Part shown: piece by piece, positions 1 through 9,672 of the stretch
How the letters are laid out: each line of letters starts with the position of its first letter
Position numbering within the stretch: position 1 is the first letter of the stretch
From: Pseudomonas sp. UBA4617
Lineage (GTDB): Bacteria > Pseudomonadota > Gammaproteobacteria > Pseudomonadales > Pseudomonadaceae
Length of the DNA stretch: 32,268 nt
Direction: 5' to 3'
Assembly (NCBI RefSeq): GCF_002386445.1
Contig: NZ_DGIR01000013.1
Span: forward strand, 1 to 32,268
The notes under the pieces: generated by a model
Database searches by the model: none
What the model was told of the DNA's origin: nothing
The model's input: the letters and a program-made list of their open reading frames with translations, nothing else
Position numbers and translations under genes: made by a program

Positions 1-33
1 CGCCGGTGTTCGCGGGGCAAGCCCGCTCCCACT
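1..33. repeat. REP element at window edge
   Basis: A short palindromic unit lies just downstream of the clpA stop. GCGGG (12-16) pairs with CCCGC (22-26) around GCAAG, and the flank reads CTCCCAC. The same unit appears inverted at 32210-32241. This is the P. putida-type REP pattern; the left edge may be cut by the window. It may also help end clpA transcription. Confidence 0.75.
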
Positions 34-44
34 GGGCCCCGCTA

Positions 45-2315
45 TCAGGCAACCTCAGCCGTGGTTTCGAAGTCGAACACCAGTTCGCCATCGCGCAGGT
101 CGACGTGCACCACGCCGCCATGCTCGGCCAGTTCGCCAAACAGGATCTCCTCGGCCAGTGGCCGCTTGATCTTGTCCTGGATCAGCCGCGCCATTGGCCG
201 CGCGCCCATCTGCACGTCGTAACCCGAGGCCGCCAGCCAGCCGCGGGCAGCATCGCTGACTTCCAGCAGTACACGCTTGTCTTCCAGCTGCGCCTGCAGT
301 TCGATGAGGAACTTGTCGACGATGCTCTTGATCGTCTCGTGGCTCAGGCGGCCGAACTGGATGATGGTGTCCAGGCGGTTGCGGAACTCCGGCGTGAAGC
401 TCTTGCGGATGACCTCCATGGCATCGGACGCATGGTCCTGATGAGTGAAGCCGATCGAGGCCCGCGCGGCAGTTTCGGCACCGGCGTTGGTGGTCATGAT
501 CAGAATCACGTTACGGAAGTCGGCCTTGCGCCCGTTGTTGTCGGTCAGGGTGCCGTGGTCCATCACCTGCAGCAGCAGGTTGAAGACTTCGGGGTGAGCC
601 TTCTCGATCTCATCGAGCAGCAACACGCAGTGCGGCTGCTTGGTGATCGCCTCGGTCAGCAAGCCACCCTGGTCGAAACCGACGTAACCGGGCGGAGCAC
701 CAATCAGGCGCGACACGGTGTGACGCTCCATGTATTCGGACATGTCGAAGCGCACCAGCTCTACACCCAGTGCCTTGGCCAGCTGCCGCGCCGCTTCGGT
801 CTTGCCGACGCCGGTCGGGCCGGCGAACAGGAACGAGCCCACCGGCTTGTCTGGCGACTTGAGGCCCGCACGCGACAGCTTGATGGCAGTGGCCAAAGAA
901 TCGATGGCCGCATCCTGACCGAACACGGTCAGCTTCAGATCGCGCTCAAGGTTGCGCAGCAGCTCCTTGTCGGAACTGGTGACATGTTTTGGCGGAATCC
1001 GTGCAATCTTGGCGACGATGTCCTCGACCTGCGGCACGTCGATACGCTTGACCCGGTTGGCTTCCGGTTGCAGGCGCTGGTAGGCGCCGGCTTCGTCGAT
1101 GACGTCGATGGCCTTGTCCGGCATGTGCCGGTCATTGATATAGCGCGACGCCAGTTCGGCGGCGGCGCGCAGGGCTTCGTCGCTGTACTCGATGTTGTGG
1201 TGGCTTTCGAAGCGCCCTTTCAGGCCGCGCAGGATACCCACGGTGTCCTCCACCGACGGCTCGCTGACATCGACCTTCTGGAAGCGCCGCGCCAGGGCGC
1301 GGTCTTTCTCGAAGATGCCACGGAACTCCTGGAACGTGGTCGAGCCGATGCAGCGGATTTCACCGGACGACAGCAGCGGCTTGAGCAGGTTGGATGCATC
1401 CATCACCCCGCCCGATGCCGCACCGGCGCCAATGATGGTATGGATCTCGTCAATGAACAGGATCGCCTGCGGGCGCTTGCGCAGCTCGCCCAGCAGCGCC
1501 TTGAAGCGCTTCTCGAAGTCGCCACGGTACTTGGTACCGGCCAGCAGCGCCCCAAGGTCGAGGGAATACACCACGCTCTGCGCCAGCAGGTCGGGCACCT
1601 GGCCATCGACGATACGCTTGGCCAGGCCTTCGGCGATGGCGGTCTTGCCCACCCCGGCTTCACCCACCAGCAGCGGGTTGTTCTTGCGCCGACGCGCCAG
1701 GATCTGCGCCACGCGCTCCACTTCCTGCTCGCGGCCGACCAATGGGTCGATGCGGCCGGCACGGGCCAGCTCGTTCAGGTTGCTGGCGTAGGCATCCAGT
1801 GGGTTGCTCGAAGAGGCGGTATCGCCGCCTTCATCGTCCTGCATTTCCTGGTCGTTTTCGGAATGCGAACCATGGCCCGGCACCTTGGAGATGCCGTGGG
1901 CGATGTAGTTGACCACGTCGATGCGGGCCACGCTCTGCTGCTTGAGCAGGAACACGGCCTGGCTTTCCTGTTCGCTGAAGATCGCCACCAGCACGTTGGC
2001 GCCCGTGACCTCACGCTTGCCCGAGCTCTGCACGTGGAACACGGCACGCTGCAGCACGCGCTGGAAGCCCAGGGTCGGCTGGGTCTCGCGGTCTTCGTCG
2101 TTGACCGGAATCAGTGGTGTGGTGGAATCGATGAACTCTTGCAGGTCGTGCTTGAGCTTGTCGAGATTGGCGCCACAGGCGCGCAGAACGGTCGCGGCAG
2201 CCTCATTGTCAAGGAGTGCCAGCAGCAGATGCTCGACGGTCATGAACTCATGACGCTTCGAACGGGCCTCCTTGAAGGCAAGATTGAGGGTGACTTCGAG
2301 CTCGCGGTTTAACAT
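45..2315 (-). CDS. clpA: ClpA, ATP-dependent Clp protease ATP-binding subunit
   Basis: AAA+ unfoldase that feeds substrates into the ClpP peptidase in the cytoplasm. The 756-residue protein has the full ClpA layout. An N-terminal double Clp repeat domain (about 1-145) is followed by an acidic linker (about 150-170). The first AAA module has Walker A GEAGVGKT at 218-225 and Walker B ILFIDE near 285-290. The second has Walker A GPTGVGKT at 499-506 and Walker B VLLLDEIEK near 564-572. An IGF tripeptide at 621-623 matches the ClpP-docking loop. The ATG at 2315 is preceded by a good ribosome site, GAGGTG (complement of 2321-2326). It lies 30 bases downstream of clpS on the same strand, so the adaptor and unfoldase are probably co-transcribed. 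The identification is secure. Confidence 0.98.
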   Translation of the reverse strand: MLNRELEVTLNLAFKEARSKRHEFMTVEHLLLALLDNEAAATVLRACGANLDKLKHDLQEFIDSTTPLIPVNDEDRETQPTLGFQRVLQRAVFHVQSSGKREVTGANVLVAIFSEQESQAVFLLKQQSVARIDVVNYIAHGISKVPGHGSHSENDQEMQDDEGGDTASSSNPLDAYASNLNELARAGRIDPLVGREQEVERVAQILARRRKNNPLLVGEAGVGKTAIAEGLAKRIVDGQVPDLLAQSVVYSLDLGALLAGTKYRGDFEKRFKALLGELRKRPQAILFIDEIHTIIGAGAASGGVMDASNLLKPLLSSGEIRCIGSTTFQEFRGIFEKDRALARRFQKVDVSEPSVEDTVGILRGLKGRFESHHNIEYSDEALRAAAELASRYINDRHMPDKAIDVIDEAGAYQRLQPEANRVKRIDVPQVEDIVAKIARIPPKHVTSSDKELLRNLERDLKLTVFGQDAAIDSLATAIKLSRAGLKSPDKPVGSFLFAGPTGVGKTEAARQLAKALGVELVRFDMSEYMERHTVSRLIGAPPGYVGFDQGGLLTEAITKQPHCVLLLDEIEKAHPEVFNLLLQVMDHGTLTDNNGRKADFRNVILIMTTNAGAETAARASIGFTHQDHASDAMEVIRKSFTPEFRNRLDTIIQFGRLSHETIKSIVDKFLIELQAQLEDKRVLLEVSDAARGWLAASGYDVQMGARPMARLIQDKIKRPLAEEILFGELAEHGGVVHVDLRDGELVFDFETTAEVA

Positions 2316-2345
2316 AGCTTCACCTCATACCCAAGTGGTCGGCTT

Positions 2346-2708
2346 TTAACCGTCCTTCTCGATTTCACAGAGTAGCGGATGCTGGCTTTCCCTGGCGTAT
2401 TGGTTGACCTGCATAGCCTTTGTTTCGGCGATGTCACGGGTAAACAATCCGCACACTGCCCGCCCTTCGGTATGGACGGTCAGCATGATCTTGGTCGCCA
2501 GCTCGCGGTTCAGATTGAAGAACGTCTCGAGCACTTCGACGACGAAATCCATCGGCGTGTAGTCATCGTTGAACAAAACCACCTTGTACATCGGTGGCGC
2601 CTGCAGGATCGGCTTGGCTTCCTGAACCGCAAGACCTGAGCCGTCGTCCTCATTCGATTGCGGGCGATCCTGATTGAATGTTAGTCGAATCTCACTAGGT
2701 GCATGCAT
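2346..2708 (-). CDS. clpS: ClpS, ClpA adaptor for N-degron substrates
   Basis: A 120-residue adaptor that binds the ClpA N-domain and delivers N-degron proteins while inhibiting degradation of others. The conserved core starts after a variable, probably flexible N-terminus of about 40 residues. The family pocket motifs are visible: YKVVLFNDDYTPMDFV (from about residue 41) and the later VHTEGRAVCG segment. The start at 2708 gives the family's usual length, although no strong Shine-Dalgarno sequence is seen upstream. It is the first gene of a clpS-clpA pair and is divergent from cspD across about 230 bases, in which I see no convincing promoter for clpS. Confidence 0.97.
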   Translation of the reverse strand: MHAPSEIRLTFNQDRPQSNEDDGSGLAVQEAKPILQAPPMYKVVLFNDDYTPMDFVVEVLETFFNLNRELATKIMLTVHTEGRAVCGLFTRDIAETKAMQVNQYARESQHPLLCEIEKDG

Positions 2709-2938
2709 GGAAAGAATTTCATCATGAGCGACAGGTTAAGGTTGTGGGTTGACTGCAAAAGCCGCCACCGGAGCACGCGCCGCGTGACCTTGACTAACGG
2801 CAAAACGGTGTTACAAACAATAAGAACCCACCGTGGTCGATAAAGATCCGCGCAGTCAACCAGATTTTTCGCAAGGTTCGTATGCGGATGAAGTGGATGA
2901 TACTCCAGTGATGGAGTCCTTTGCAGAGGGACATAGGG

Positions 2939-3193
2939 ATGGCAAGCGGTAAAGTCAAGTGGTTCAACAATGCCAAGGGCTATGGGTTCATCAATGAAGA
3001 GGGCAAGAGCGAAGACTTGTTCGCTCATTTCTCGGCCATCCAGATGGACGGTTACAAGACCCTGAAGGCCGGCCAGGCGGTGAACTTCGAGATCGTCCAG
3101 GGCCCCAAAGGCCTGCACGCAGTGAACATCAGCAACGCCTCCAGCCCCTCCGTCGCCAGCGCCCATTCCGCCGGCAGCCCTGCCGACGCCTGA
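2939..3193 (+). CDS. cspD: CspD-type cold-shock domain protein
   Basis: Small single-stranded nucleic acid-binding protein of 84 residues. The start MASGKVKWFNN matches the cold-shock domain, with RNP1-like KGYGFI (14-19) and RNP2-like LFAHF (27-31). After about residue 68 comes a Ser/Ala/Pro-rich tail typical of CspD rather than the shorter CspA group. ATG 2939 is chosen over the in-frame upstream TTG (2921) because AGAGGG (2925-2930) sits 8 bases before it and the domain begins there. In E. coli, CspD inhibits replication in stationary phase and is turned over by proteolysis. Its position next to clpS/clpA is the conserved gammaproteobacterial arrangement. A TTGACT at 2790-2795 could be part of its promoter, but no good -10 follows. 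Confidence 0.95.
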   Translation: MASGKVKWFNNAKGYGFINEEGKSEDLFAHFSAIQMDGYKTLKAGQAVNFEIVQGPKGLHAVNISNASSPSVASAHSAGSPADA

Positions 3194-3215
3194 GCGCCGC
3201 TGCCGGCAACAAGTT

Positions 3216-3246
3216 CGGCCGCCTCCTTGCGGAAGCGGCCGGTTTT
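3216..3246 (+). terminator. Rho-independent terminator after cspD
   Basis: A 7-bp stem, CGGCCGC (3216-3222) with GCGGCCG (3235-3241), is followed by GTTTTG. It sits 22 bases after the cspD stop. The T tract is on the plus strand only, so it serves cspD rather than the convergent icd gene. Confidence 0.7.
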
Positions 3247-3254
3247 GCGTTGCC

Positions 3255-4511
3255 TCACATATGCTTGATCATTTCATCGCCAAAGCCTGAACTGCTGACC
3301 AGGGTGGCGCCCTCCATCAACCGCTCGAAGTCGTAGGTCACCGTCTTGGCGGCAATCGCGCCATTGGTGCCCTTGATGATCAGGTCGGCAGCTTCGGTCC
3401 AGCCCATGTGCCGCAGCATCATTTCTGCCGAGAGGATCACCGAGCCTGGGTTGACCTTGTCCTGCCCGGCATACTTGGGCGCGGTACCATGGGTGGCCTC
3501 GAACATGGCCACAGTGTCGGACAGGTTGGCCCCCGGCGCGATGCCGATGCCGCCCACCTCTGCCGCCAGGGCGTCGGAAAGGTAGTCACCGTTGAGGTTG
3601 AGGGTGGCAATCACGTCGTACTCGGCCGGGCGCAACAGGATCTGCTGCAGCATGGCGTCGGCGATGGCGTCCTTGACGATGACCTCGCGGCCGCTCTTGG
3701 GGTTCTTGAACTTCATCCACGGGCCGCCATCGAGCAATTCGGCACCGAACTCGTCACGCGCCACTTCGTAGCCCCAGTCCTTGAAGGCGCCTTCGGTGAA
3801 TTTCATGATGTTGCCCTTGTGTACCAGGGTCAGCGATTCGCGGTCATTGTCCACCACGTACTGCAAGGCCTTGCGCACCAGGCGCTTGGTCCCCTCGCGG
3901 GATACTGGCTTGACGCCGATGCCGCAGTCCTGGTCGAAACGGATCTTGGTGACGCCCATTTCCTCCTTGAGGAACCTGATCACCTTGTTCGCCTCGGGCG
4001 AACCGGCCTTCCACTCGATCCCGGCGTAGATGTCCTCGGAGTTCTCGCGGAAGATCACCATGTCGACGTCGCCAGGCTTCTTCACCGGGCTTGGCACGCC
4101 CTGGAACCACAGCACCGGACGCAGGCACACGTACAGGTCGAGCTGCTGGCGCAAGGCCACGTTGAGCGAGCGGATACCACCGCCCACCGGCGTGGTCAGC
4201 GGCCCCTTGATCGACACCACGTAATCACGCACGGCATCGAGGGTTTCCTGTGGCAACCAGGTGTCCTGGTCGTACACCTGGGTGGCCTTCTCGCCCGCGT
4301 ACACCTCCATCCAGGCGATCTTGCGCTTGCCGCCGTAGGCCTTCTGCACGGCGGCGTCGACCACCTTGATCATGACCGGCGAGACATCCACGCCAATCCC
4401 GTCACCTTCGATGTAGGGAATGATCGGGTTGTCAGGCACGTTGAGCGAATGGTCGGCATTGACGGTGATCTTGGCGCCGTCGGTCGGAACCTTGATTTTC
4501 TGGTATCCCAT
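3255..4511 (-). CDS. icd: Isocitrate dehydrogenase, NADP-dependent, homodimeric type
   Basis: TCA-cycle enzyme converting isocitrate to 2-oxoglutarate with NADP in the cytoplasm. The 418-residue protein matches the E. coli Icd type. It has the IPYIEGDGIG start of the fold (31-40) and the substrate-binding, AceK-phosphorylated segment GGIRSLNVALRQ with the Ser at about 115. The IFRENSEDIYAG motif and the C-terminal ATHGTAPKYAG segment are also present. The Ser suggests that control by AceK at the glyoxylate branch point is possible; aceK is not in this window. ATG 4511 is preceded by GGAGT (complement of 4521-4525) at 9 bases. It is divergent from idh, a second, structurally unrelated isocitrate dehydrogenase. 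Confidence 0.98.
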   Translation of the reverse strand: MGYQKIKVPTDGAKITVNADHSLNVPDNPIIPYIEGDGIGVDVSPVMIKVVDAAVQKAYGGKRKIAWMEVYAGEKATQVYDQDTWLPQETLDAVRDYVVSIKGPLTTPVGGGIRSLNVALRQQLDLYVCLRPVLWFQGVPSPVKKPGDVDMVIFRENSEDIYAGIEWKAGSPEANKVIRFLKEEMGVTKIRFDQDCGIGVKPVSREGTKRLVRKALQYVVDNDRESLTLVHKGNIMKFTEGAFKDWGYEVARDEFGAELLDGGPWMKFKNPKSGREVIVKDAIADAMLQQILLRPAEYDVIATLNLNGDYLSDALAAEVGGIGIAPGANLSDTVAMFEATHGTAPKYAGQDKVNPGSVILSAEMMLRHMGWTEAADLIIKGTNGAIAAKTVTYDFERLMEGATLVSSSGFGDEMIKHM

Positions 4512-4660
4512 GCTTGCACTACTCCGCTGTCGGGTATGTGTGTTTGGTCATCTGCGATCCAATGAGACTAAACCACATCTGCCGAGGTGCAAGGCATGCG
4601 ACAACCGACCACATTGCCGCTTAGTCTTTGGTCTTATAAGTGGGCCGATATCACTTGGCC

Positions 4661-4691
4661 TTGCTGATTAGCCCGAATGGTTTGGTATACT
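4661..4691 (+). promoter_or_regulatory. Extended -10 promoter candidate for idh
   Basis: TGG-TATACT (4683-4691) is a TGn-extended -10 box, with a TTGCTG hexamer (4661-4666) 19 bases upstream of it. The spacing is long, but extended -10 promoters tolerate this. Transcription from about 4698 would give a leader of about 230 bases before the idh start at 4928. The 4512-4927 gap holds no convincing gene otherwise. On the minus strand, TTGCAC-N16-TAGTCT is a weak candidate for icd. Confidence 0.5.
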
Positions 4692-4927
4692 GCGCCGCGA
4701 CCGAAGGGTCATCGGGGCGATCCCTTGGAAAATGCGGACCGCCCTCGGCCATGAACGGCCACTAAGCCTGGGCTGTTACCGCAGTTCAGCACTTGACGCT
4801 CGACTGATGCATCCACCATCACCGCTCGCAGCCTCTCGACTTTCCGCTCATGGCGCTGCCAGGGCGATGCGCCTACCCTGCGCACCACGAGACTCGAGCA
4901 CGCTCAGCACACAGAGAGTTAACCCGC

Positions 4928-7153
<2,226 letters not shown>

Positions 7154-7171
7154 GGTTCGCTTGAAGTAACC

Positions 7172-7210
7172 GCACAAACCCCGGCCACGCACCGGGGTTT
7201 GTGCTTTTTT
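7172..7210 (+). terminator. Strong rho-independent terminator after idh
   Basis: A perfect 13-bp stem (7172-7184 with 7192-7204, GCACAAACCCCGG and its complement) has a 7-base loop and is followed by six T (7205-7210). It is a textbook intrinsic terminator 18 bases after the idh stop. Confidence 0.95.
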
Positions 7211-7216
7211 GGGAAA

Positions 7217-7235
7217 GGGGCCGCCTTGCGGCCCC
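7217..7235 (+). other. Compact GC hairpin in the nudJ leader
   Basis: A perfect 8-bp stem GGGGCCGC/GCGGCCCC with a three-base CTT loop ends 7 bases before the nudJ ribosome site (AAGGA, 7243-7247). There is no T tract, so it is not a standard terminator. It could stabilise the 5' end of a nudJ transcript or back up the idh terminator. Confidence 0.6.
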
Positions 7236-7254
7236 AGGATCTAAGGACACCACC

Positions 7255-7695
7255 ATGGCCTGGCAACCCCACATCACCGTCGCCACCATCGTCGAAAACG
7301 AGGGCAAGTTCCTCTTCGTCGAAGAATTCAAAGCCGGCCAGCATGTCTTCAACCAACCCGCAGGCCACCTCGAACCCAACGAAACCCTGCCCCAGGCCGC
7401 CCTGCGCGAAACCCTGGAAGAAACCGCCTGGGAAGTAGAGCTGACCGGGGTGGTCGGCATCTACCTGTACACCGCCCCCAGCAACGGCGTGACCTACCAG
7501 CGCATCTGCTTCGCCGCCCGCCCCCTGCGCCACCGCCCGGAACTGGCCCTGGACAGCGACATCGTCCGCGCCGTGTGGCTGACCCGCGATGAACTGCTGG
7601 CCGACCCGGCCCGCTGGCGCAGCGAACTGGTACCACGCTGCCTCGACGACTACCTCGAAGGCCCCCTGCACAGCCTCGACCTGCTGCGCGACTGA
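7255..7695 (+). CDS. nudJ: NUDIX hydrolase, NudJ-like
   Basis: NUDIX-fold pyrophosphohydrolase of 146 residues. The Nudix box runs from GHLEPNE through RETLEETAW, fitting GX5EX7REUXEE except that the usual Gly near its end is Ala. The N-terminus (PHITVATIVE) and NQPAGHLE resemble E. coli NudJ, a phosphatase acting on thiamin pyrimidine pyrophosphate and nucleoside di- and triphosphates. The next genes, mnmA-hflD-purB, keep the E. coli nudJ neighbourhood order, which supports orthology. ATG 7255 has AAGGA 7 bases upstream. The in-frame extension back to 7201 lies within the idh terminator and is rejected. The physiological substrate here is inferred. Confidence 0.88.
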   Translation: MAWQPHITVATIVENEGKFLFVEEFKAGQHVFNQPAGHLEPNETLPQAALRETLEETAWEVELTGVVGIYLYTAPSNGVTYQRICFAARPLRHRPELALDSDIVRAVWLTRDELLADPARWRSELVPRCLDDYLEGPLHSLDLLRD

Positions 7696-7720
7696 CGTGG
7701 CGCCGCGGGTTTGATAGAAT
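7692..7720 (+). promoter_or_regulatory. Sigma-70-type promoter candidate for mnmA
   Basis: CTGACG (7692-7697), 17 bases, then TAGAAT (7715-7720), about 35 bases before the mnmA ATG. The -35 hexamer overlaps the nudJ stop codon. It matches the consensus well but is unproven. Confidence 0.5.
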
Positions 7721-7754
7721 CGGCTCTTTTCCCCCCTGATACACACCGGTAACC

Positions 7755-8879
7755 ATGACCAGCCCAGCACTCAAAGACCCCGCCAAGACCCGCGTCATCG
7801 TCGGCATGTCCGGCGGCGTGGACTCTTCCGTCTCCGCCCTTCTGCTCATGGAGCAGGGCTACCAGGTGGAAGGGCTGTTCATGAAGAACTGGGAAGAAGA
7901 CGACGGCACCGAATACTGCACCGCCCGTGAAGACCTGGCCGACGCCCAGGCCGTGTGTGACCGCATCGGCATCAAGCTGCACACCGCCAACTTCGCCGCC
8001 GAGTACTGGGACAACGTATTCGAGCATTTCCTCGAGGAATACAAGGCCGGCCGCACACCCAACCCGGACATCCTCTGCAACCGTGAAATCAAGTTCAAGG
8101 CGTTCCTCGACTATGCCCTGTCGCTGGGTGCCGACCTGATCGCCACCGGCCACTACGTGCGCCGCCGCGACACCGGCGAACTGACCGAACTGCTCAAGGG
8201 CCTGGACCCGAACAAGGACCAGAGCTATTTCCTGCACGCCGTCGGCGGCAAGGAAATCGCCCGCACCCTGTTCCCGGTCGGCGAACTGGAAAAGCCCGAA
8301 GTACGCGCCATCGCCGAAAAGCATGGCCTGGCCACTGCCAAGAAAAAGGACTCGACCGGCATCTGCTTCATCGGCGAACGCCGTTTCAGCGATTTCCTCA
8401 AGCAGTACCTGCCGGCCCAGCCGGGCAACATCGAAACCACTGACGGCGAAGTGATCGGCCGCCACCACGGCCTGATGTATCACACCATCGGCCAGCGTCA
8501 GGGCCTGGGCATTGGCGGCCTGAAGGATGCCGGTGACGAGCCGTGGTACGTGCTGCACAAGGACCTGGCGCGCAACGTGCTGGTGGTCGGCCAGGGCAAC
8601 GACCACCCCTGGCTGTTCTCGCGGGCCCTGCTGGCCTCGGAAATTTTCTGGGTCAACCCGATCGCCCTCGGCAGCCCGCGCCAGCTCACCGCCAAGGTTC
8701 GCTACCGCCAGGGCGACCAGCGCTGCACCCTGGAACGCAGCGCAAGCGGCTACCGCGCCGTGTTCGACGAACCGCAGCGCGCCGTTACCCCGGGCCAGTC
8801 GGTGGTGTTCTACGATGGCGAGGTGTGCCTGGGCGGTGGCGTGATCGAAACTGCCGAGCCGTGGAGCCCGCGCGCATGA
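7755..8879 (+). CDS. mnmA: MnmA, tRNA-specific 2-thiouridylase
   Basis: Adds the 2-thio group to U34 of tRNA(Lys), tRNA(Glu) and tRNA(Gln), using ATP to activate the uridine and sulfur relayed from IscS through the Tus proteins. The 374-residue protein shows the PP-loop GMSGGVDSS (17-25). It also has both catalytic cysteines: Cys108 in NPDILCN and Cys204 in STGICFIG. The family's QSYFL segment is present. The start is placed at ATG 7755, where the ribosome site is weak. Its last bases overlap hflD in an ATGA arrangement, so the two genes are translationally coupled. Confidence 0.98.
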   Translation: MTSPALKDPAKTRVIVGMSGGVDSSVSALLLMEQGYQVEGLFMKNWEEDDGTEYCTAREDLADAQAVCDRIGIKLHTANFAAEYWDNVFEHFLEEYKAGRTPNPDILCNREIKFKAFLDYALSLGADLIATGHYVRRRDTGELTELLKGLDPNKDQSYFLHAVGGKEIARTLFPVGELEKPEVRAIAEKHGLATAKKKDSTGICFIGERRFSDFLKQYLPAQPGNIETTDGEVIGRHHGLMYHTIGQRQGLGIGGLKDAGDEPWYVLHKDLARNVLVVGQGNDHPWLFSRALLASEIFWVNPIALGSPRQLTAKVRYRQGDQRCTLERSASGYRAVFDEPQRAVTPGQSVVFYDGEVCLGGGVIETAEPWSPRA

Positions 8880-9502
8880 GCAAGCTGCAGGAGCAGTTGA
8901 TAGCGTTGGGTGGTGTGTTCCAGGCTGCGGTGCTGGTGGACCGCATCGCCCGCACCGGCCAGGCCAGCGAAGCCAACATCGGCTGCATGCTGGGCAGCCT
9001 GCTGGTGCGTGACCCCAAGGACACCCTGGAGGTGTTCGGCGGCGACGACCTCAACCTGCGCGATGGCTACCGTGCGCTGGTCGGCGCTCTGGAGCGCGAC
9101 CCCAGCAGCCTGCAGCGCGAGCCGCTGCGCTACGCCCTGTCGATACTCGGCCTGGAGCGCCAGCTGAACAAGCGCGCCGACCTGCTCGACACCATTGGCA
9201 ATCGCCTGCCGCAAATCCAGTCCCAGGCCGAGCATTTCGGCCTGGTTCACGAAAACGTCATCGCTTCCAGCGGAGCCTTGTACCAGGACACCCTGAGCAC
9301 CTTGCGCCAGCGTATCCAGGTGCATGGCGACATGCGTTTCCTGCAACAGGCCAGCAACGCCTCGAAGATCCGCGCCCTGCTGCTGGCCGGTATCCGCGCC
9401 GCCCGCCTGTGGCGCCAGCTGGGTGGCCACCGCTGGCAGCTGGTATTCAGCCGGCGCAAGTTGCTCAACGAACTGTACGACATGATGCGTTCGCCTTCCT
9501 GA
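8876..9502 (+). CDS. hflD: HflD, lysogenization regulator family protein
   Basis: A 208-residue, mostly helical protein of the HflD family. In E. coli it is a peripheral inner-membrane protein that binds the phage lambda CII activator and so affects lysogenization; its native role is unclear. The family match rests on the whole-length pattern (MSKLQEQLIALGGVFQAA start, IARTGQ, GCMLGSLL, LGLERQL, KIRALLLAGIRAA) and on its conserved place between mnmA and purB. The start ATG 8876 shares bases with the mnmA stop TGA (8877-8879). No catalytic motif is expected. A perfect REP-like hairpin follows the stop. Confidence 0.95.
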   Translation: MSKLQEQLIALGGVFQAAVLVDRIARTGQASEANIGCMLGSLLVRDPKDTLEVFGGDDLNLRDGYRALVGALERDPSSLQREPLRYALSILGLERQLNKRADLLDTIGNRLPQIQSQAEHFGLVHENVIASSGALYQDTLSTLRQRIQVHGDMRFLQQASNASKIRALLLAGIRAARLWRQLGGHRWQLVFSRRKLLNELYDMMRSPS

Positions 9503-9519
9503 GCGATGCGCATTGCCCT

Positions 9520-9560
9520 GTGCAGGAGCGGCCCTGGGTCGCGATGGGCCGCTCCTGCAC
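9520..9560. repeat. REP-like perfect 15-bp hairpin
   Basis: GTGCAGGAGCGGCCC (9520-9534) is exactly complementary to 9546-9560, with an 11-base loop containing TCGCGAT. The left arm plus loop matches the elements at 29258-29298 and 29316-29356 (GGAGCGGCC...TCGCGATG). It lies between hflD and purB and could attenuate read-through into purB. Confidence 0.8.
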
Positions 9561-9672
9561 AACGGCCGCGACATGTTTTATAGGGCCGACCTTTGGTCAG
9601 CCACCCGACTCCGGCGCAAAATTCATGTATGATATGCGCCCTTCCAAAAGCCTGACTGTCCGAGAACACCCC

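Noticed and set aside
6..2312. A 768-codon plus-strand open frame opposite clpA, with similar long antisense frames opposite icd (3408-4565), idh (4919-7192), purB (9247-11091) and the NCS1 gene (25371-27608)
   Set aside because: They are shadows of strongly supported genes, with composition typical of antisense GC-rich frames (rich in His, Gln, Val, Gly, Arg) and no domain motifs.
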